Virus record (IMG/VR): IMGVR_UViG_3300034121_000256
Span: 1-31,720 of that record
Strand: one strand, 5' to 3'
Source of the DNA: a virus
DNA length: 31,720 bases
Shown: in pieces, positions 7,846 to 16,894 of the stretch
Numbering within the stretch: position 1 is the first letter of the stretch
Layout of the letters: each line of letters opens with the position of its first letter
Position numbers and translations under genes: made by a program
The notes under the pieces: generated by a model
Databases searched by the model: none
The model's input: only the letters and a program-made list of their open reading frames with translations
What the model was told of the DNA's origin: nothing

Positions 7846-10252
7846 AAAATATAGAATAAAATTTAAGACATTACAAGGTCAACAATGTATTGTTCGTTTT
7901 CTTTACGAATCATATACTGGTGGCTCAACTGAACTGCTTGGTTCTTCATCACCATTTGTATTAAGAGAATACAATACTGATGAAAATTTTTATAAGCCAG
8001 TAAGACCAATGATGGCTGAAATACAAATTATTACTGATAATAGTGTATCTATTGATAATTTTTTGAGTGATACTGACAATGAAATTAAAGTAATATTTGA
8101 TTTTGGTAGCTTTACAAATTATTGGATTGGTTGGTTGATGCAAGATGATTTTCAAGAAATATGGGAAAGCACAAATCACATTTTACTTTTAAGGGCGAGT
8201 GATGGCATTGGTCTTTTAGAAAATGTGCCATTGCAAGATAATAGTGGAAATGAACTTCTTGGTAAGTTTACACCTTACGATTTGATAAAATATGCTATGT
8301 ATCAAACACCACAAACATTTGTTAATAGTGTTGTGATAAATAACTTATTTCATACATCAATGAATGACGCAAGTGGTCAAATGCCATTGGATCAATGTTA
8401 TATTGATGCAAAAACATTTCAAACTGATGTTCCAATTCAATATGAATCATCATTAACTGTATTAAATAAGATTAATAGTGCATTTAGTCAAACATTGTTT
8501 CAATATAAAGGGCAATGGCATATTTTAAGAAATGAGGAATTATACGCACCATTTTCTGAAAATTTAAGAGGCTTTACAAATAGTGGTGGTGGTAGAACAT
8601 CATTTACAAAAAGGTATGATCTTGAGATTGGCAACAATAGTGAAATGAAATTTATTACACCATCGGTTTTGAGGTTTATAAATCGTAAAAAAAGATTGGT
8701 TAAAACAAAGTTTTTATATGATGAATTTGAAGAAGTAATAGATAATGAATCTTTTTCAAGGGGTGCATTTGATTCGGCTGGAAGTAATGTTAGATATTAT
8801 GATTTAGATTACTGGCAAGTTGGTAAATTACCAGCTTATGCACCAGTACCAAGTGCAAGTTTATTTGGTAGGATTGAAGAATTTGATGGTGCTGGTAGGC
8901 TTATAGATAATTATGCTTATTTAACACCTGATGGAACAGATATTTCATTTATATATTCTAATCAATTTAATGTAGAAAATGAAGAAAAGTTAGATATATC
9001 ATTTGATGTTAAAATCGAAGATCCAAATAATCCAATTGGTACATCGAATCAAGCATATTTGTTATTGTGGGGTGAATTGGGTGGATATTATATGCTTGAT
9101 AATGATGGTGTTTGGAAAAGCACTTCATCAACATTTAATAGTCCATATAGTATTTTTACTAAATATACTGATAAAGTTTTAGCATCAGAATATCAATCTA
9201 TAAATATAGTAACGCAACCAATTCCTGAAAAAGGATATATTAAATTATATTTAGTTAACAATGCTGATACTTTAACTGGTACTGCAATAAAAAGGTTTAA
9301 ATCTTTAAAGGTTAAAGTAATATCTTATTTTAATTCATTTTCTGATAGGCAAAATATAGGTATTGAATCAATATTTGAAAAAGATGTTTTATTAAAAACT
9401 GAAGCATTAAATCAAATATATCTTGATGATGGGTTTTCATACCATTACAAAGGGAATATATTTGAATCAGATGAAGCAACTTTTACTAATAAAGAATGGT
9501 ATAGGTATCGTTTTAAATCTACTGGTGAGGCTAACGGATTTCGTGCATCAAATCTTATTGCAAATTGGGAGGTTGGTAGATTTAATCGTAATCGTTTTGA
9601 TGCTAATATGTATGGTCTTATTTGGAACGATGGAACAACTGACCAACCATTGGGATTAATTAATACAGTTAAACTTGTTACTGATGATCCTGATAAGGTT
9701 TATGGCATATTAAACTTAAAGGAAATAAATTTTAGCAATTCAACTTGGTCTGCTACTTTAGTTGAAATATATGATGAAAATCTTGATGATGATTCAAGTA
9801 CAGTTAGCAAAACACTTGATACAACAACAACTTCAGGTACTTATAACGCATTAGTTTATGCTAAATTAACAATTGTAAGTGCAGCTGATTTTTTAATTAA
9901 TAGTAATCAAGACCAACTTATTTATAATGGTTCAAATAGTATAACTGTTAATATTACTGCAAGAATTAATGGAATGATAAATAGCAGAACAAGTTCACCA
10001 ATTGAAATTACATTAAGAAAAAATGCAACTATATTAAACACTTATACTTTAGCAGTTCCATCAACACCATTTCCATTTGCTGCTAATTTAGATGTTAGTG
10101 GTATTTTATTAAATAATGGTGATGAATTATTCATTCAATATAGCAGTAATATAACGCAAGTACAAGTAACAAGTGGTGGTATTGATATAACATATAGTGT
10201 AACTGAACCATTTAATTATGATACTTATACTGATGCAGTAATAAATAATTAA
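7838..10252 (+). CDS. Large tail tip / distal tail-baseplate protein
   Basis: 804 residues directly after the tape measure, where distal tail and tail-associated hub proteins are encoded. It looks beta-rich throughout, with an N-terminal part (FKTLQGQQCIVRFLYE, later YWIGWLMQDDFQE) that recalls tail proteins of Bacteroidota phages, and a C-terminal domain of short Thr/Ser-rich strands. No enzymatic motif was found. The start is TTG at 7838, overlapping the tape measure by 8 bp; the first in-frame ATG is far downstream and would remove conserved-looking sequence. The function within the tail tip is inferred from position. Confidence 0.68.
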   Translation: MAEKYRIKFKTLQGQQCIVRFLYESYTGGSTELLGSSSPFVLREYNTDENFYKPVRPMMAEIQIITDNSVSIDNFLSDTDNEIKVIFDFGSFTNYWIGWLMQDDFQEIWESTNHILLLRASDGIGLLENVPLQDNSGNELLGKFTPYDLIKYAMYQTPQTFVNSVVINNLFHTSMNDASGQMPLDQCYIDAKTFQTDVPIQYESSLTVLNKINSAFSQTLFQYKGQWHILRNEELYAPFSENLRGFTNSGGGRTSFTKRYDLEIGNNSEMKFITPSVLRFINRKKRLVKTKFLYDEFEEVIDNESFSRGAFDSAGSNVRYYDLDYWQVGKLPAYAPVPSASLFGRIEEFDGAGRLIDNYAYLTPDGTDISFIYSNQFNVENEEKLDISFDVKIEDPNNPIGTSNQAYLLLWGELGGYYMLDNDGVWKSTSSTFNSPYSIFTKYTDKVLASEYQSINIVTQPIPEKGYIKLYLVNNADTLTGTAIKRFKSLKVKVISYFNSFSDRQNIGIESIFEKDVLLKTEALNQIYLDDGFSYHYKGNIFESDEATFTNKEWYRYRFKSTGEANGFRASNLIANWEVGRFNRNRFDANMYGLIWNDGTTDQPLGLINTVKLVTDDPDKVYGILNLKEINFSNSTWSATLVEIYDENLDDDSSTVSKTLDTTTTSGTYNALVYAKLTIVSAADFLINSNQDQLIYNGSNSITVNITARINGMINSRTSSPIEITLRKNATILNTYTLAVPSTPFPFAANLDVSGILLNNGDELFIQYSSNITQVQVTSGGIDITYSVTEPFNYDTYTDAVINN

Positions 10253-10256
10253 TAAT

Positions 10257-10904
10257 ATGGCATATAACATAACGGCAGAGGGTTTGGTAATGACATTAAC
10301 ATCAGGTGGAAATACTTATCCTATTGCTTGTGCTAAAGATGTATCAATAAATTTAAATAGATCATTCATTGAATTGGCATCATATAGCAATGAAGTTTTT
10401 AGGGAGTATTTACCTGAAAGGGTTAGTGGCACAATAACTGGGAACGCCTTGGTGCTTTTAGAAGGAAGTTATACGCATCCTATGAGTGTTCTTTTTGATG
10501 ATATTTATGATACAACACCAACTTTGTTTAATATTAGTTTTGATGTATTAGATAATAAGACATCAGCACCTAATTATATTGTATATGAAACCAATGCCTA
10601 TTTACAAGATATAACAATGAATAGTGCTACTGGTCAAAACCCATCTTATTCATTTACACTACAAATTAGTGGGGCAGTAGTACCATCAACTTCAAATACT
10701 ACAACTTTTGCTACACAACAAACTTTGGCATCAGGTAAGGTTACTGCACAAGATCCATCAGCTAAAAAGCTATATGCGGTAGGATTTTTTGGCAAATGGT
10801 ATTATAGCTATGTTGTAACAACACCAAGTGCTGGGGTATATGAGATATTAATACCTGGTGTTGCTAACGGAACAAAAATAACAATTTTATATAAAGATTT
10901 ATAA
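10257..10904 (+). CDS. Tail tube-like protein, second copy type
   Basis: 215 residues. The N-terminal half has KDVSINLNRSFIELASYSN followed by REYLPERVSGTITGNALV and later TGQNPSYSFTLQISGAV, a pattern shared with TP901-1-type tail tube proteins (beta strands with an acceptor for the next subunit). The C-terminal ~65 residues form an extra beta-rich domain (KLYAVGFFGKWYYSYVVTTP onwards). Since a shorter tube candidate lies at 5086, this one may be a tip or tube-capping relative. Located after the large tail tip gene with a 4-bp gap. Confidence 0.58.
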   Translation: MAYNITAEGLVMTLTSGGNTYPIACAKDVSINLNRSFIELASYSNEVFREYLPERVSGTITGNALVLLEGSYTHPMSVLFDDIYDTTPTLFNISFDVLDNKTSAPNYIVYETNAYLQDITMNSATGQNPSYSFTLQISGAVVPSTSNTTTFATQQTLASGKVTAQDPSAKKLYAVGFFGKWYYSYVVTTPSAGVYEILIPGVANGTKITILYKDL

Positions 10905-10905
10905 T

Positions 10906-11112
10906 ATGAAACATTGGATAAATAAGCAATTAGTTAAGTATTTTGGAGCAAGTTGGAAAACAAGTTTGCTTGGATTTATAAGCGGTATATCAATAGTGAT
11001 ACAAGATGTTGTGGAAAGGGGTGTTACGGATATTTATAGGATAATTTTGGCTATTTCCGTATATTTGCTTGGGTTGTTTGCTGCTGACAATACTAAAACT
11101 GGGGTGAAATGA
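10906..11112 (+). CDS. Small two-TM protein, holin candidate
   Basis: 68 residues with two likely membrane helices at about 18-35 (LLGFISGISIVI) and 44-61 (IILAISVYLLGLF), joined by a short charged loop, and basic residues at both ends. Size and topology fit a holin, and it overlaps by 4 bp another small membrane protein gene, but it is 5 kb from the endolysin and no family motif was recognised. A tail-associated membrane role is the alternative. Confidence 0.5.
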   Translation: MKHWINKQLVKYFGASWKTSLLGFISGISIVIQDVVERGVTDIYRIILAISVYLLGLFAADNTKTGVK

Positions 11113-11330
11113 CAAATGAAATAATATTTGCTATTTTAGTTCAATCGGTTGCTTTTATTGGTGCATTTACTAAAATGTTTACTGACATGAAAATCAAGTT
11201 AAAAGAACTTGATATAAGATTAAGCCAAGTTGAGAAAAAGGATGATGAAATAGGCAATAAACTTGAAAAGATTTTTGCAAGTCTTAACGATATAAAACTT
11301 ACTTTAAAAGATAAACAAGATAAGCCATGA
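11109..11330 (+). CDS. Small TM plus coiled-coil protein (XhlA/holin-like candidate)
   Basis: 73 residues. One N-terminal membrane helix (about residues 4-22, IIFAILVQSVAFIGAF) is followed by a strongly charged amphipathic coiled coil to the end (LKELDIRLSQVEKKDDE and on). The layout resembles XhlA-type accessory lysis proteins turned around, but there is no decisive motif. ATGA overlaps on both sides (11109-11112 and 11327-11330) couple it to its neighbours. Confidence 0.5.
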   Translation: MTNEIIFAILVQSVAFIGAFTKMFTDMKIKLKELDIRLSQVEKKDDEIGNKLEKIFASLNDIKLTLKDKQDKP

Positions 11331-11665
11331 TAGGGGAAACAAATTTAAGACCAATAAAAAGGGGTGATACTTATATTATTCCGTTTGAATTTTATGCAGA
11401 CGAGTGCGAATCAACACCTATTAATGTAAGCACATATATATTTAAACTAATGGCAAAAAATAGTAGTGGCGTAACACAATTTACTTGGAATAATGCTGAC
11501 TTTGTAAGTGTTGCTACAAATAAAAGGACTGTAACATTATCTAATGTTACTACTGCCACATATAATATTGGCGAGTTTAGTTATGAGTTACAAGTTGATG
11601 TTGGTAGTGGTGTTTATACTTGGATGATTGGATATATTGAAGTTCAGGATCAAATAACATCGTAG
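11327..11665 (+). CDS. Baseplate upper protein N-domain-like (BppU-like) tail protein
   Basis: 112 residues. The opening RPIKRGDTYIIPFEF, followed by ...PINVSTYIFKLMAKNSSG and alternating beta strands ending SGVYTWMIGYIEVQD, matches the small beta-sandwich found at the N-terminus of phage baseplate upper proteins and related receptor-binding adaptors. It lies immediately before the first large fibre gene and probably anchors fibres to the tail tip. No catalytic residues. Confidence 0.6.
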   Translation: MIGETNLRPIKRGDTYIIPFEFYADECESTPINVSTYIFKLMAKNSSGVTQFTWNNADFVSVATNKRTVTLSNVTTATYNIGEFSYELQVDVGSGVYTWMIGYIEVQDQITS

Positions 11666-11668
11666 AAT

Positions 11669-14158
11669 ATGATAGTAATTAAAATAAATTATGCAAGTGC
11701 ATCACCTATTGTCAATGTAAATTATGACATATCACCTATATATGTTAGGGTGATGTATGGCGGTTCTTCTGATAGCATTACTGAGTGGGGTGAGATTGTT
11801 GGCACATTATCAAATCAAATTGATTTACAAAATGCTTTAAATGCAAAGCAAAATACTTTAACATTAACTACAACTGGAACGAGTGGTGCATCAACACTTA
11901 TTGGTAGTACATTAAATATTCCGCAATATGCTGATGCCGTTACATCGGTGTTTGGCAGAACTGGTGCAATAGTATCAACCGAAGGTGATTACACATTAAC
12001 ACAACTTGGTGATGTAACATTAACAAGTCCTACAAATGGACAAGTGCTTAAATATAATGGTACTACATGGGTTAATAATACTGATACTGATACTGGTCTT
12101 ACTTCAGTAGGACTTACTATGCCATCAGCATTTACGGTCAGCAATTCACCATTGACAAGCAATGGGACAATTGGTGTTACGGGTGCTGGTACTTCTGCTC
12201 AATATATTCGTGGTGATGGTCAACTTGCTAATTTTCCAAGCAATGGGGGAGGAGGTTCTGCCTTTAACTACTATTTAAATGGTAGTGTTAGCCAAGGTAC
12301 TTTTGGTGGTGATGTTTATTATGAAATGAGTAAGACACCTGTAATTGGTACTGGTACTGATTTCACAAGAACAAATGCACAAGGCAATGGATATATAGCA
12401 TCATTTCTAACTGATGCTGGAGATCCATCACTTTTAAATATACCTGGTGGTAATTGGAATTTAGAGTTTTATTTTCAAGCAAGTAGTGGTGGTGGAAGTC
12501 CACAATTCTATGGTGAATTATATAAGGTTAGTTCTTCAAATGTTTTTACACTTGTTGCAAGTGGTTCAGCCAATCCCGAAGGGATTACAAATGGCACAAC
12601 GGTTGACCAATACTACACATCTATTCCAGTTCCACAAACATCTTTGCTTGTAACGGATAGGTTAGCTATTAGGATTTATGTGATAACAAGTGGTAGGACA
12701 ATAACATTACATACAGAGAATAGTAATCTTTGTGAGGTATTAACAACATTCTCAACAGGTTTAAATGCTCTTAATGGACTTACTGCACAAGTGCAATACT
12801 TTGCAACTGGTACAAGTGGAACAGACTTTGCAATTAGTTCAGCAACAGATACACATACATTCAATTTGCCAACTGCATCTGCAACAAATAGGGGTGCATT
12901 AAGTAGTGCTGATTGGACAACATTCAATAATAAGCAAAACACTATTACAAACCCAGTAACGGGAACAGGAACAACAAACTATGTAGCTCGTTGGACAAGT
13001 GGTAGTGATATTGGTGTTGGGGTATTGTATGATAATGGTACTAATGTTGGTATAGGTACTACAAGTCCTGCATATAAATTAAATGTAAGTGGTTCTGCAT
13101 ATTCAAGTTTAGGCTTAATCACACAAGGTTATACATTAGCAGCAAGTGGTTTGAATATTGAAATGGGAACTATTAGTGGTTATGCTCAAATAAATGCATA
13201 TAATAGAACAACACCTGCCTTTGGTAGTTTGAGATTAGATGGAAGTAATATTATGTTAAATTCGGGTAGTGGCGGCAACGTACTCATAGGCACAACGACT
13301 GATAGCGGTCAGAAGTTGCAAGTAACGGGTACTGCGAAGGTGTCAAGTAGTGTAACGGCAAGTAGATTTATAAGCACTAGTTCATCAAGTTATAATAATG
13401 ATTTTTTAAATACAAACATTGGAACTGTTGGACAAAATATTGCATTAAGATTTGGATATGATGGTACAACATATAATAAGGGTGCTTTATATTTTATAAG
13501 TAAAAGTTCAAATGGTGTAGGTGATTTAATATTTGCTTTAAATAATGCAGAAAATAGTTCAAATGTTGCAACATCAGATGAACGTATGCGTATCACTTCA
13601 GGTGGCAACGTACTTGTTGGAACAACGACTGATAGTGGCTATAAATTTGATGTGAATGGTACTGCGAGGGTGCAATCAAATTTATTTGTATCAAGTGGTA
13701 ATGCTTTTGCAAGTTTAGGAAATGCTGTTAATCTTAGGTCTAATCTTGCAGGAGGTAGTAGTTATGTTGTAGATGCTCAAAGTTATAATACTTTAAGTGG
13801 TACAAATGTTGAGCAAGGATTTGGATTATTTACAGGTACTTATGCTCCTACAAGTGCAAGTGGTACTCCTTCATTTAATGCTATAAAACTTACTCCCACC
13901 ATAAACCAAACAGGTGGAGCAAATGGTATAACAAGAGGACTTTATATTAATCCTACACTTACAAGTGCTGCTGATTGGAGAGCCATTGAGGTCAGTTCGG
14001 GTGTTTCTATTATGGCTGCATCATCTACCGCAAGTGCATCACTTAGAATACCATCTGGTACTGCACCAACATCACCTAACGATGGTGATATATGGTTTGA
14101 TGGAACAAACCTTAAAATGAGAATAGGCGGAGTAACAAAAACATTTACAATAATATAA
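11669..14158 (+). CDS. Tail fibre protein 1, repetitive
   Basis: 829 residues, Gly/Ser/Thr-rich. An N-terminal region has VFGRTGAIVSTEGDYTLTQL and SPTNGQVLKYNGTTWVN repeats common in fibres; a Gly-rich hinge (SNGGGGS, about residue 190) precedes a globular beta domain. Further on come copies of a repeat of the form IGTTSPAYKLNVSGSA / VLIGTTTDSGQKLQVTGTAKV / VLVGTTTDSGYKFDVNGTARV, which stack as beta hairpins in trimeric fibres. The end SPNDGDIWFDGTNLKMRIGG is a typical fibre tip segment. No intramolecular chaperone (S74) domain was seen. It probably contributes to host binding. Confidence 0.85.
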   Translation: MIVIKINYASASPIVNVNYDISPIYVRVMYGGSSDSITEWGEIVGTLSNQIDLQNALNAKQNTLTLTTTGTSGASTLIGSTLNIPQYADAVTSVFGRTGAIVSTEGDYTLTQLGDVTLTSPTNGQVLKYNGTTWVNNTDTDTGLTSVGLTMPSAFTVSNSPLTSNGTIGVTGAGTSAQYIRGDGQLANFPSNGGGGSAFNYYLNGSVSQGTFGGDVYYEMSKTPVIGTGTDFTRTNAQGNGYIASFLTDAGDPSLLNIPGGNWNLEFYFQASSGGGSPQFYGELYKVSSSNVFTLVASGSANPEGITNGTTVDQYYTSIPVPQTSLLVTDRLAIRIYVITSGRTITLHTENSNLCEVLTTFSTGLNALNGLTAQVQYFATGTSGTDFAISSATDTHTFNLPTASATNRGALSSADWTTFNNKQNTITNPVTGTGTTNYVARWTSGSDIGVGVLYDNGTNVGIGTTSPAYKLNVSGSAYSSLGLITQGYTLAASGLNIEMGTISGYAQINAYNRTTPAFGSLRLDGSNIMLNSGSGGNVLIGTTTDSGQKLQVTGTAKVSSSVTASRFISTSSSSYNNDFLNTNIGTVGQNIALRFGYDGTTYNKGALYFISKSSNGVGDLIFALNNAENSSNVATSDERMRITSGGNVLVGTTTDSGYKFDVNGTARVQSNLFVSSGNAFASLGNAVNLRSNLAGGSSYVVDAQSYNTLSGTNVEQGFGLFTGTYAPTSASGTPSFNAIKLTPTINQTGGANGITRGLYINPTLTSAADWRAIEVSSGVSIMAASSTASASLRIPSGTAPTSPNDGDIWFDGTNLKMRIGGVTKTFTII
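13274..13342 (+). repeat. Fibre hairpin repeat, copy 1
   Basis: A 69-bp unit beginning GGCAACGTACT with a core ACAACGACTGATAG and ending ACTGCGAAGGTG. It is closely repeated 330 bp downstream (13604-13672), with long blocks of identity. The codons are more GC-rich than the flanking fibre sequence. Confidence 0.8.
13604..13672 (+). repeat. Fibre hairpin repeat, copy 2
   Basis: Second copy of the 69-bp unit at 13274-13342, with the same GGCAACGTACT opening and the same ACAACGACTGATAG core, ending ACTGCGAGGGTG. Diverged protein-level versions occur in the second fibre (about 15400-15470 and 15950-16020). Confidence 0.8.
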
Positions 14159-14170
14159 AAACAAAACAAA

Positions 14171-14467
14171 ATGGCAAAACAAATTCAACCAGTTAATATC
14201 TGGATAAATGGAGAAAGCAAAGAAGCTAAGTATTTTTCAGTAACTTGCATCAACGACAACTACGAAAACTCTGCTACGAACTATTGGCAGTTGTATGACG
14301 CAATGGTCGATGAAGAAGGTAATGAGAAAATGGGTATGCAAGTAAGTGCTGGGAATCTTACGATAGATGGTCAAGACTACATAAATTGGGGAGATCAGCC
14401 TGCAATGGCGATAAACGAGTGGATTTATAATTGGAGTGCATCTAAACTAAATTTAGTTATAATCTAA
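14171..14467 (+). CDS. Small protein between the two tail fibres, function unknown
   Basis: 98 residues, acidic, with no signal peptide or membrane segment. It has many aromatic residues (NYWQLYDAM, INEWIYNW) and is soluble-looking. The start has the leader AAAAACAAAACAAA. Its end overlaps the second fibre start (TAATG). Its codons are less AT-rich than its neighbours. Position between fibres suggests a fibre adaptor or fibre-specific chaperone, but I do not recognise a family. Confidence 0.72.
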   Translation: MAKQIQPVNIWINGESKEAKYFSVTCINDNYENSATNYWQLYDAMVDEEGNEKMGMQVSAGNLTIDGQDYINWGDQPAMAINEWIYNWSASKLNLVII

Positions 14468-16164
14468 TGAGAAGATACGGACTTGTAGATATTCCTGACC
14501 AAGCATCGGATATTGATGCAGTTCCTATAACAAGGACACTGACAATAAATGGTACTACATATGATTTAAGTGCTGATAGGACTTGGGCATCCGTTGGTAC
14601 AAATATCTACAATACCGATGGCACACTTACATCTAATAGAACTTTAACAAGTGGTGGATTTAGTCTTACATTTACAGGAAGTAATACTGCATCAAGTGCA
14701 ATAGCAAGAGGTATATTAATGAATCATACACTTGTTGCTGCTGCGAATAATGATGTGCTTGTTGGGCTTGATGTGAATCCGACTTTTACGAATGGTGCTT
14801 TTACCGGTGTAGGTAATTATGGAATTAGAACAAGTGGACAATTAAGATTATCAAGTTATACAACAACTACATCATATAGTGGTACTATTGTAGGTTATTT
14901 AGCATTTGATAGTTCAGGTAACATATTAACTACTGCTACTCCATCTTCATCAATGGCTATCGGTGGAAGCATTACAAGTGCAACGGCAGGTAGTGTTTTG
15001 TTTGCAGGAACAAGTGGAGTGCTTCAGCAAGACAATGCTAACTTCTTTTGGAATGATAGTAATAATAGATTAGGTATTGGAACAAATACTCCTGCTTATG
15101 ATATACATTTATTAAAAAATCAAAATGCTTTAACAAGACAATTAATTGAAAATACAACAATCGGAACTGCAAGTAGGGTTGTTTATCAATTACTTTCTGA
15201 TGTAAGTTCAGGTAATGTACAATTTGGTAAAACATCAAGCACTTATACTCCTAATAAAATAATTAACAGTAGTGATGCATATATAAACAATTCAACAGGA
15301 GGTGATATTGCAATATTAAATGACTTTGCAACAGGCAAAATTAAATTTGCAGGAGGTGGTTCATCTACTGCTCAAATGACATTAACGGCAGCAGGTAGAT
15401 TACTTATAGGAACAACAACTGAAAGTACATATATACTTGATGTAGTTGGAAGTGCAAGAGTTACATCTACATCTACATCATCTACTACATCTACTTATAG
15501 TATAATAGGAAGTTCAAATTTAACTTATTCATCTGGTGCTTCTCTGACAGGTGGTATAGTTATAAACGCATTACAAGGCGGTCTTAACCATACAATGGGA
15601 GGTAATTTAACAGTACCAAACTCATGTGTATTATCAGCAAATATTGGTGTATCTGGATTACGATTTACAAGTGGTGGTACTGTTACTGTAAACCAAGGTA
15701 GTGGTAGTTCAAGAGCAATAAGTAATTTTGCTGCATTGCCAATAAAAAATGATGCAACAGTAGCAGGGACAATATCACATTTTGCAAACTTCCATGGATA
15801 TTCTCCATATTCTACAACTGCAACTAATTTAACATTTACTAACTTTTATCATTTACTTTTAAATGATACATTGCAATATACTGGTATTGCAATAACAAAT
15901 AAGTGGGGTATTTATCAAGAAGGTGCGACAGATAATAACCATTTTAATGGTAAAGTTCTTATAAAAACAACCACTGATGCTGGTTACGAATTAGATGTTA
16001 ATGGAACATCAAGAGCAAATAAGTTTCAATTATCTGCTTTGAATACTGCCCCTGCAACATCATCAAGCACAGGTACACTTGGTGAGATAAGAATTGACGC
16101 AAATCATATTTATATTTGTACTGCAACAAACACTTGGAAAAGGGTTGCGATAGCAACATTTTAA
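14467..16164 (+). CDS. Tail fibre protein 2, repetitive
   Basis: 565 residues. The N-terminus has VPITRTLTINGTTYDLSADR, a common fibre segment, followed by Ser/Thr-rich beta sequence and repeats RLGIGTNTPAYDIHLL, LLIGTTTESTYILDVVGSARV and VLIKTTTDAGYELDVNGTSRA of the same kind as in fibre 1. The C-terminus GTLGEIRIDANHIYICTATN is a compact tip motif ending in an aromatic/basic strand. A hexanucleotide run at 15462-15495 encodes a Ser/Thr tract. The start at 14467 overlaps the preceding stop. Confidence 0.84.
   Translation: MRRYGLVDIPDQASDIDAVPITRTLTINGTTYDLSADRTWASVGTNIYNTDGTLTSNRTLTSGGFSLTFTGSNTASSAIARGILMNHTLVAAANNDVLVGLDVNPTFTNGAFTGVGNYGIRTSGQLRLSSYTTTTSYSGTIVGYLAFDSSGNILTTATPSSSMAIGGSITSATAGSVLFAGTSGVLQQDNANFFWNDSNNRLGIGTNTPAYDIHLLKNQNALTRQLIENTTIGTASRVVYQLLSDVSSGNVQFGKTSSTYTPNKIINSSDAYINNSTGGDIAILNDFATGKIKFAGGGSSTAQMTLTAAGRLLIGTTTESTYILDVVGSARVTSTSTSSTTSTYSIIGSSNLTYSSGASLTGGIVINALQGGLNHTMGGNLTVPNSCVLSANIGVSGLRFTSGGTVTVNQGSGSSRAISNFAALPIKNDATVAGTISHFANFHGYSPYSTTATNLTFTNFYHLLLNDTLQYTGIAITNKWGIYQEGATDNNHFNGKVLIKTTTDAGYELDVNGTSRANKFQLSALNTAPATSSSTGTLGEIRIDANHIYICTATNTWKRVAIATF
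15462..15495 (+). repeat. TACATC hexanucleotide run inside fibre 2
   Basis: Three perfect tandem TACATC units (15462-15479) are followed by degenerate copies to 15495, encoding a Ser/Thr tract. Units of six bases keep the frame, so slippage would change fibre length by two residues per unit without breaking the gene. Confidence 0.75.
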
Positions 16165-16182
16165 TAACTAAAACAAACAACT

Positions 16183-16323
16183 ATGGATTTAATTTCTTTG
16201 AAGGCACAAGCCTACGACATCATTGCACAACTTGAATTTTTACAAAACAAGTTGAAAGAAACAAACGATCAGATTGCTGAAAAAATGAAAGAGGCAAATG
16301 ATAACAACGAGGTTAGTTCTTAA
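16183..16323 (+). CDS. Small coiled-coil protein, 46 aa, function unknown
   Basis: ATG at 16183 opens a 46-residue ORF (begins MDLISLKAQAYDIIAQLEFL) that is almost entirely amphipathic helix, with a heptad-like pattern and a charged, Asn-rich end. It has the A-rich leader AAAACAAACAACT and lies between the second fibre and the endolysin, overlapping the latter by 26 bp. Small helical proteins at this location could be lysis- or tail-associated, but nothing shows function. Confidence 0.65.
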   Translation: MDLISLKAQAYDIIAQLEFLQNKLKETNDQIAEKMKEANDNNEVSS

Positions 16324-16894
16324 ACTTCCGTTATCCGTAACTGGCGAACTTGATGATGTCATAAAAAAGTACAACATCAGTTCGCCTTTGCGACTTTCAC
16401 ACTTTTTATCGCAAGTAGCACACGAATCAAATAACTTCAAAGCTATTCGTGAAAACCTTAACTATTCCGCAGAAGGTTTATTAAAGATATTTCCAAAATA
16501 CTTCTCAAAAGATACTGCATCAGCTTGTGCAAGGCAACCCGAAAGGATTGCTAACATTGTTTACTCAAATAGAATGGGTAATGGCGATAGGCAATCGGGT
16601 GATGGTTACAAGTTTCGTGGAAGGGGTTTCATACAATTAACTGGCAAATCAAATTACAAGTCATTATCTGACTATTTAGAAGTTAACTTATTAGATAACC
16701 CCGATTTAGTTGCAACAAAATATCCTTTGTCAAGTGCTGGTTGGTTCTTTCAAAAGAAAGGACTTTGGACAATATGTGATGAAGGGGATAGTGTTGAGAT
16801 AGTTAAAAAAGTTACCAAAATGGTAAATGGTGGTTACAATGGCTTACAAGATAGGATAAACAAATTTGAAATATTTAATACGTTACTAAAATGA
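16298..16894 (+). CDS. Endolysin, glycoside hydrolase family 19-like
   Basis: 198 residues. LSHFLSQVAHESNNFKAIRE followed by NLNYSAEGLLKIFPKYF is the GH19 (chitinase/lysozyme) active-site region; Glu43 in AHES and Glu52 in RENLNYS are the likely catalytic acids. Later GDGYKFRGRGFIQLTGKSNY is the family's second conserved block. It cleaves peptidoglycan glycan strands at the end of infection. There is no signal peptide, so a holin should be needed. The start overlaps the 46-aa ORF, and the end overlaps the spanin gene (ATGA, 16891-16894). Confidence 0.92.
   Translation: MITTRLVLKLPLSVTGELDDVIKKYNISSPLRLSHFLSQVAHESNNFKAIRENLNYSAEGLLKIFPKYFSKDTASACARQPERIANIVYSNRMGNGDRQSGDGYKFRGRGFIQLTGKSNYKSLSDYLEVNLLDNPDLVATKYPLSSAGWFFQKKGLWTICDEGDSVEIVKKVTKMVNGGYNGLQDRINKFEIFNTLLK

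Noticed and set aside
11669-16164. Diversity-generating retroelement target in the fibres
   Set aside because: No reverse transcriptase or template repeat in the window, and the fibre repeats are normal structural repeats.
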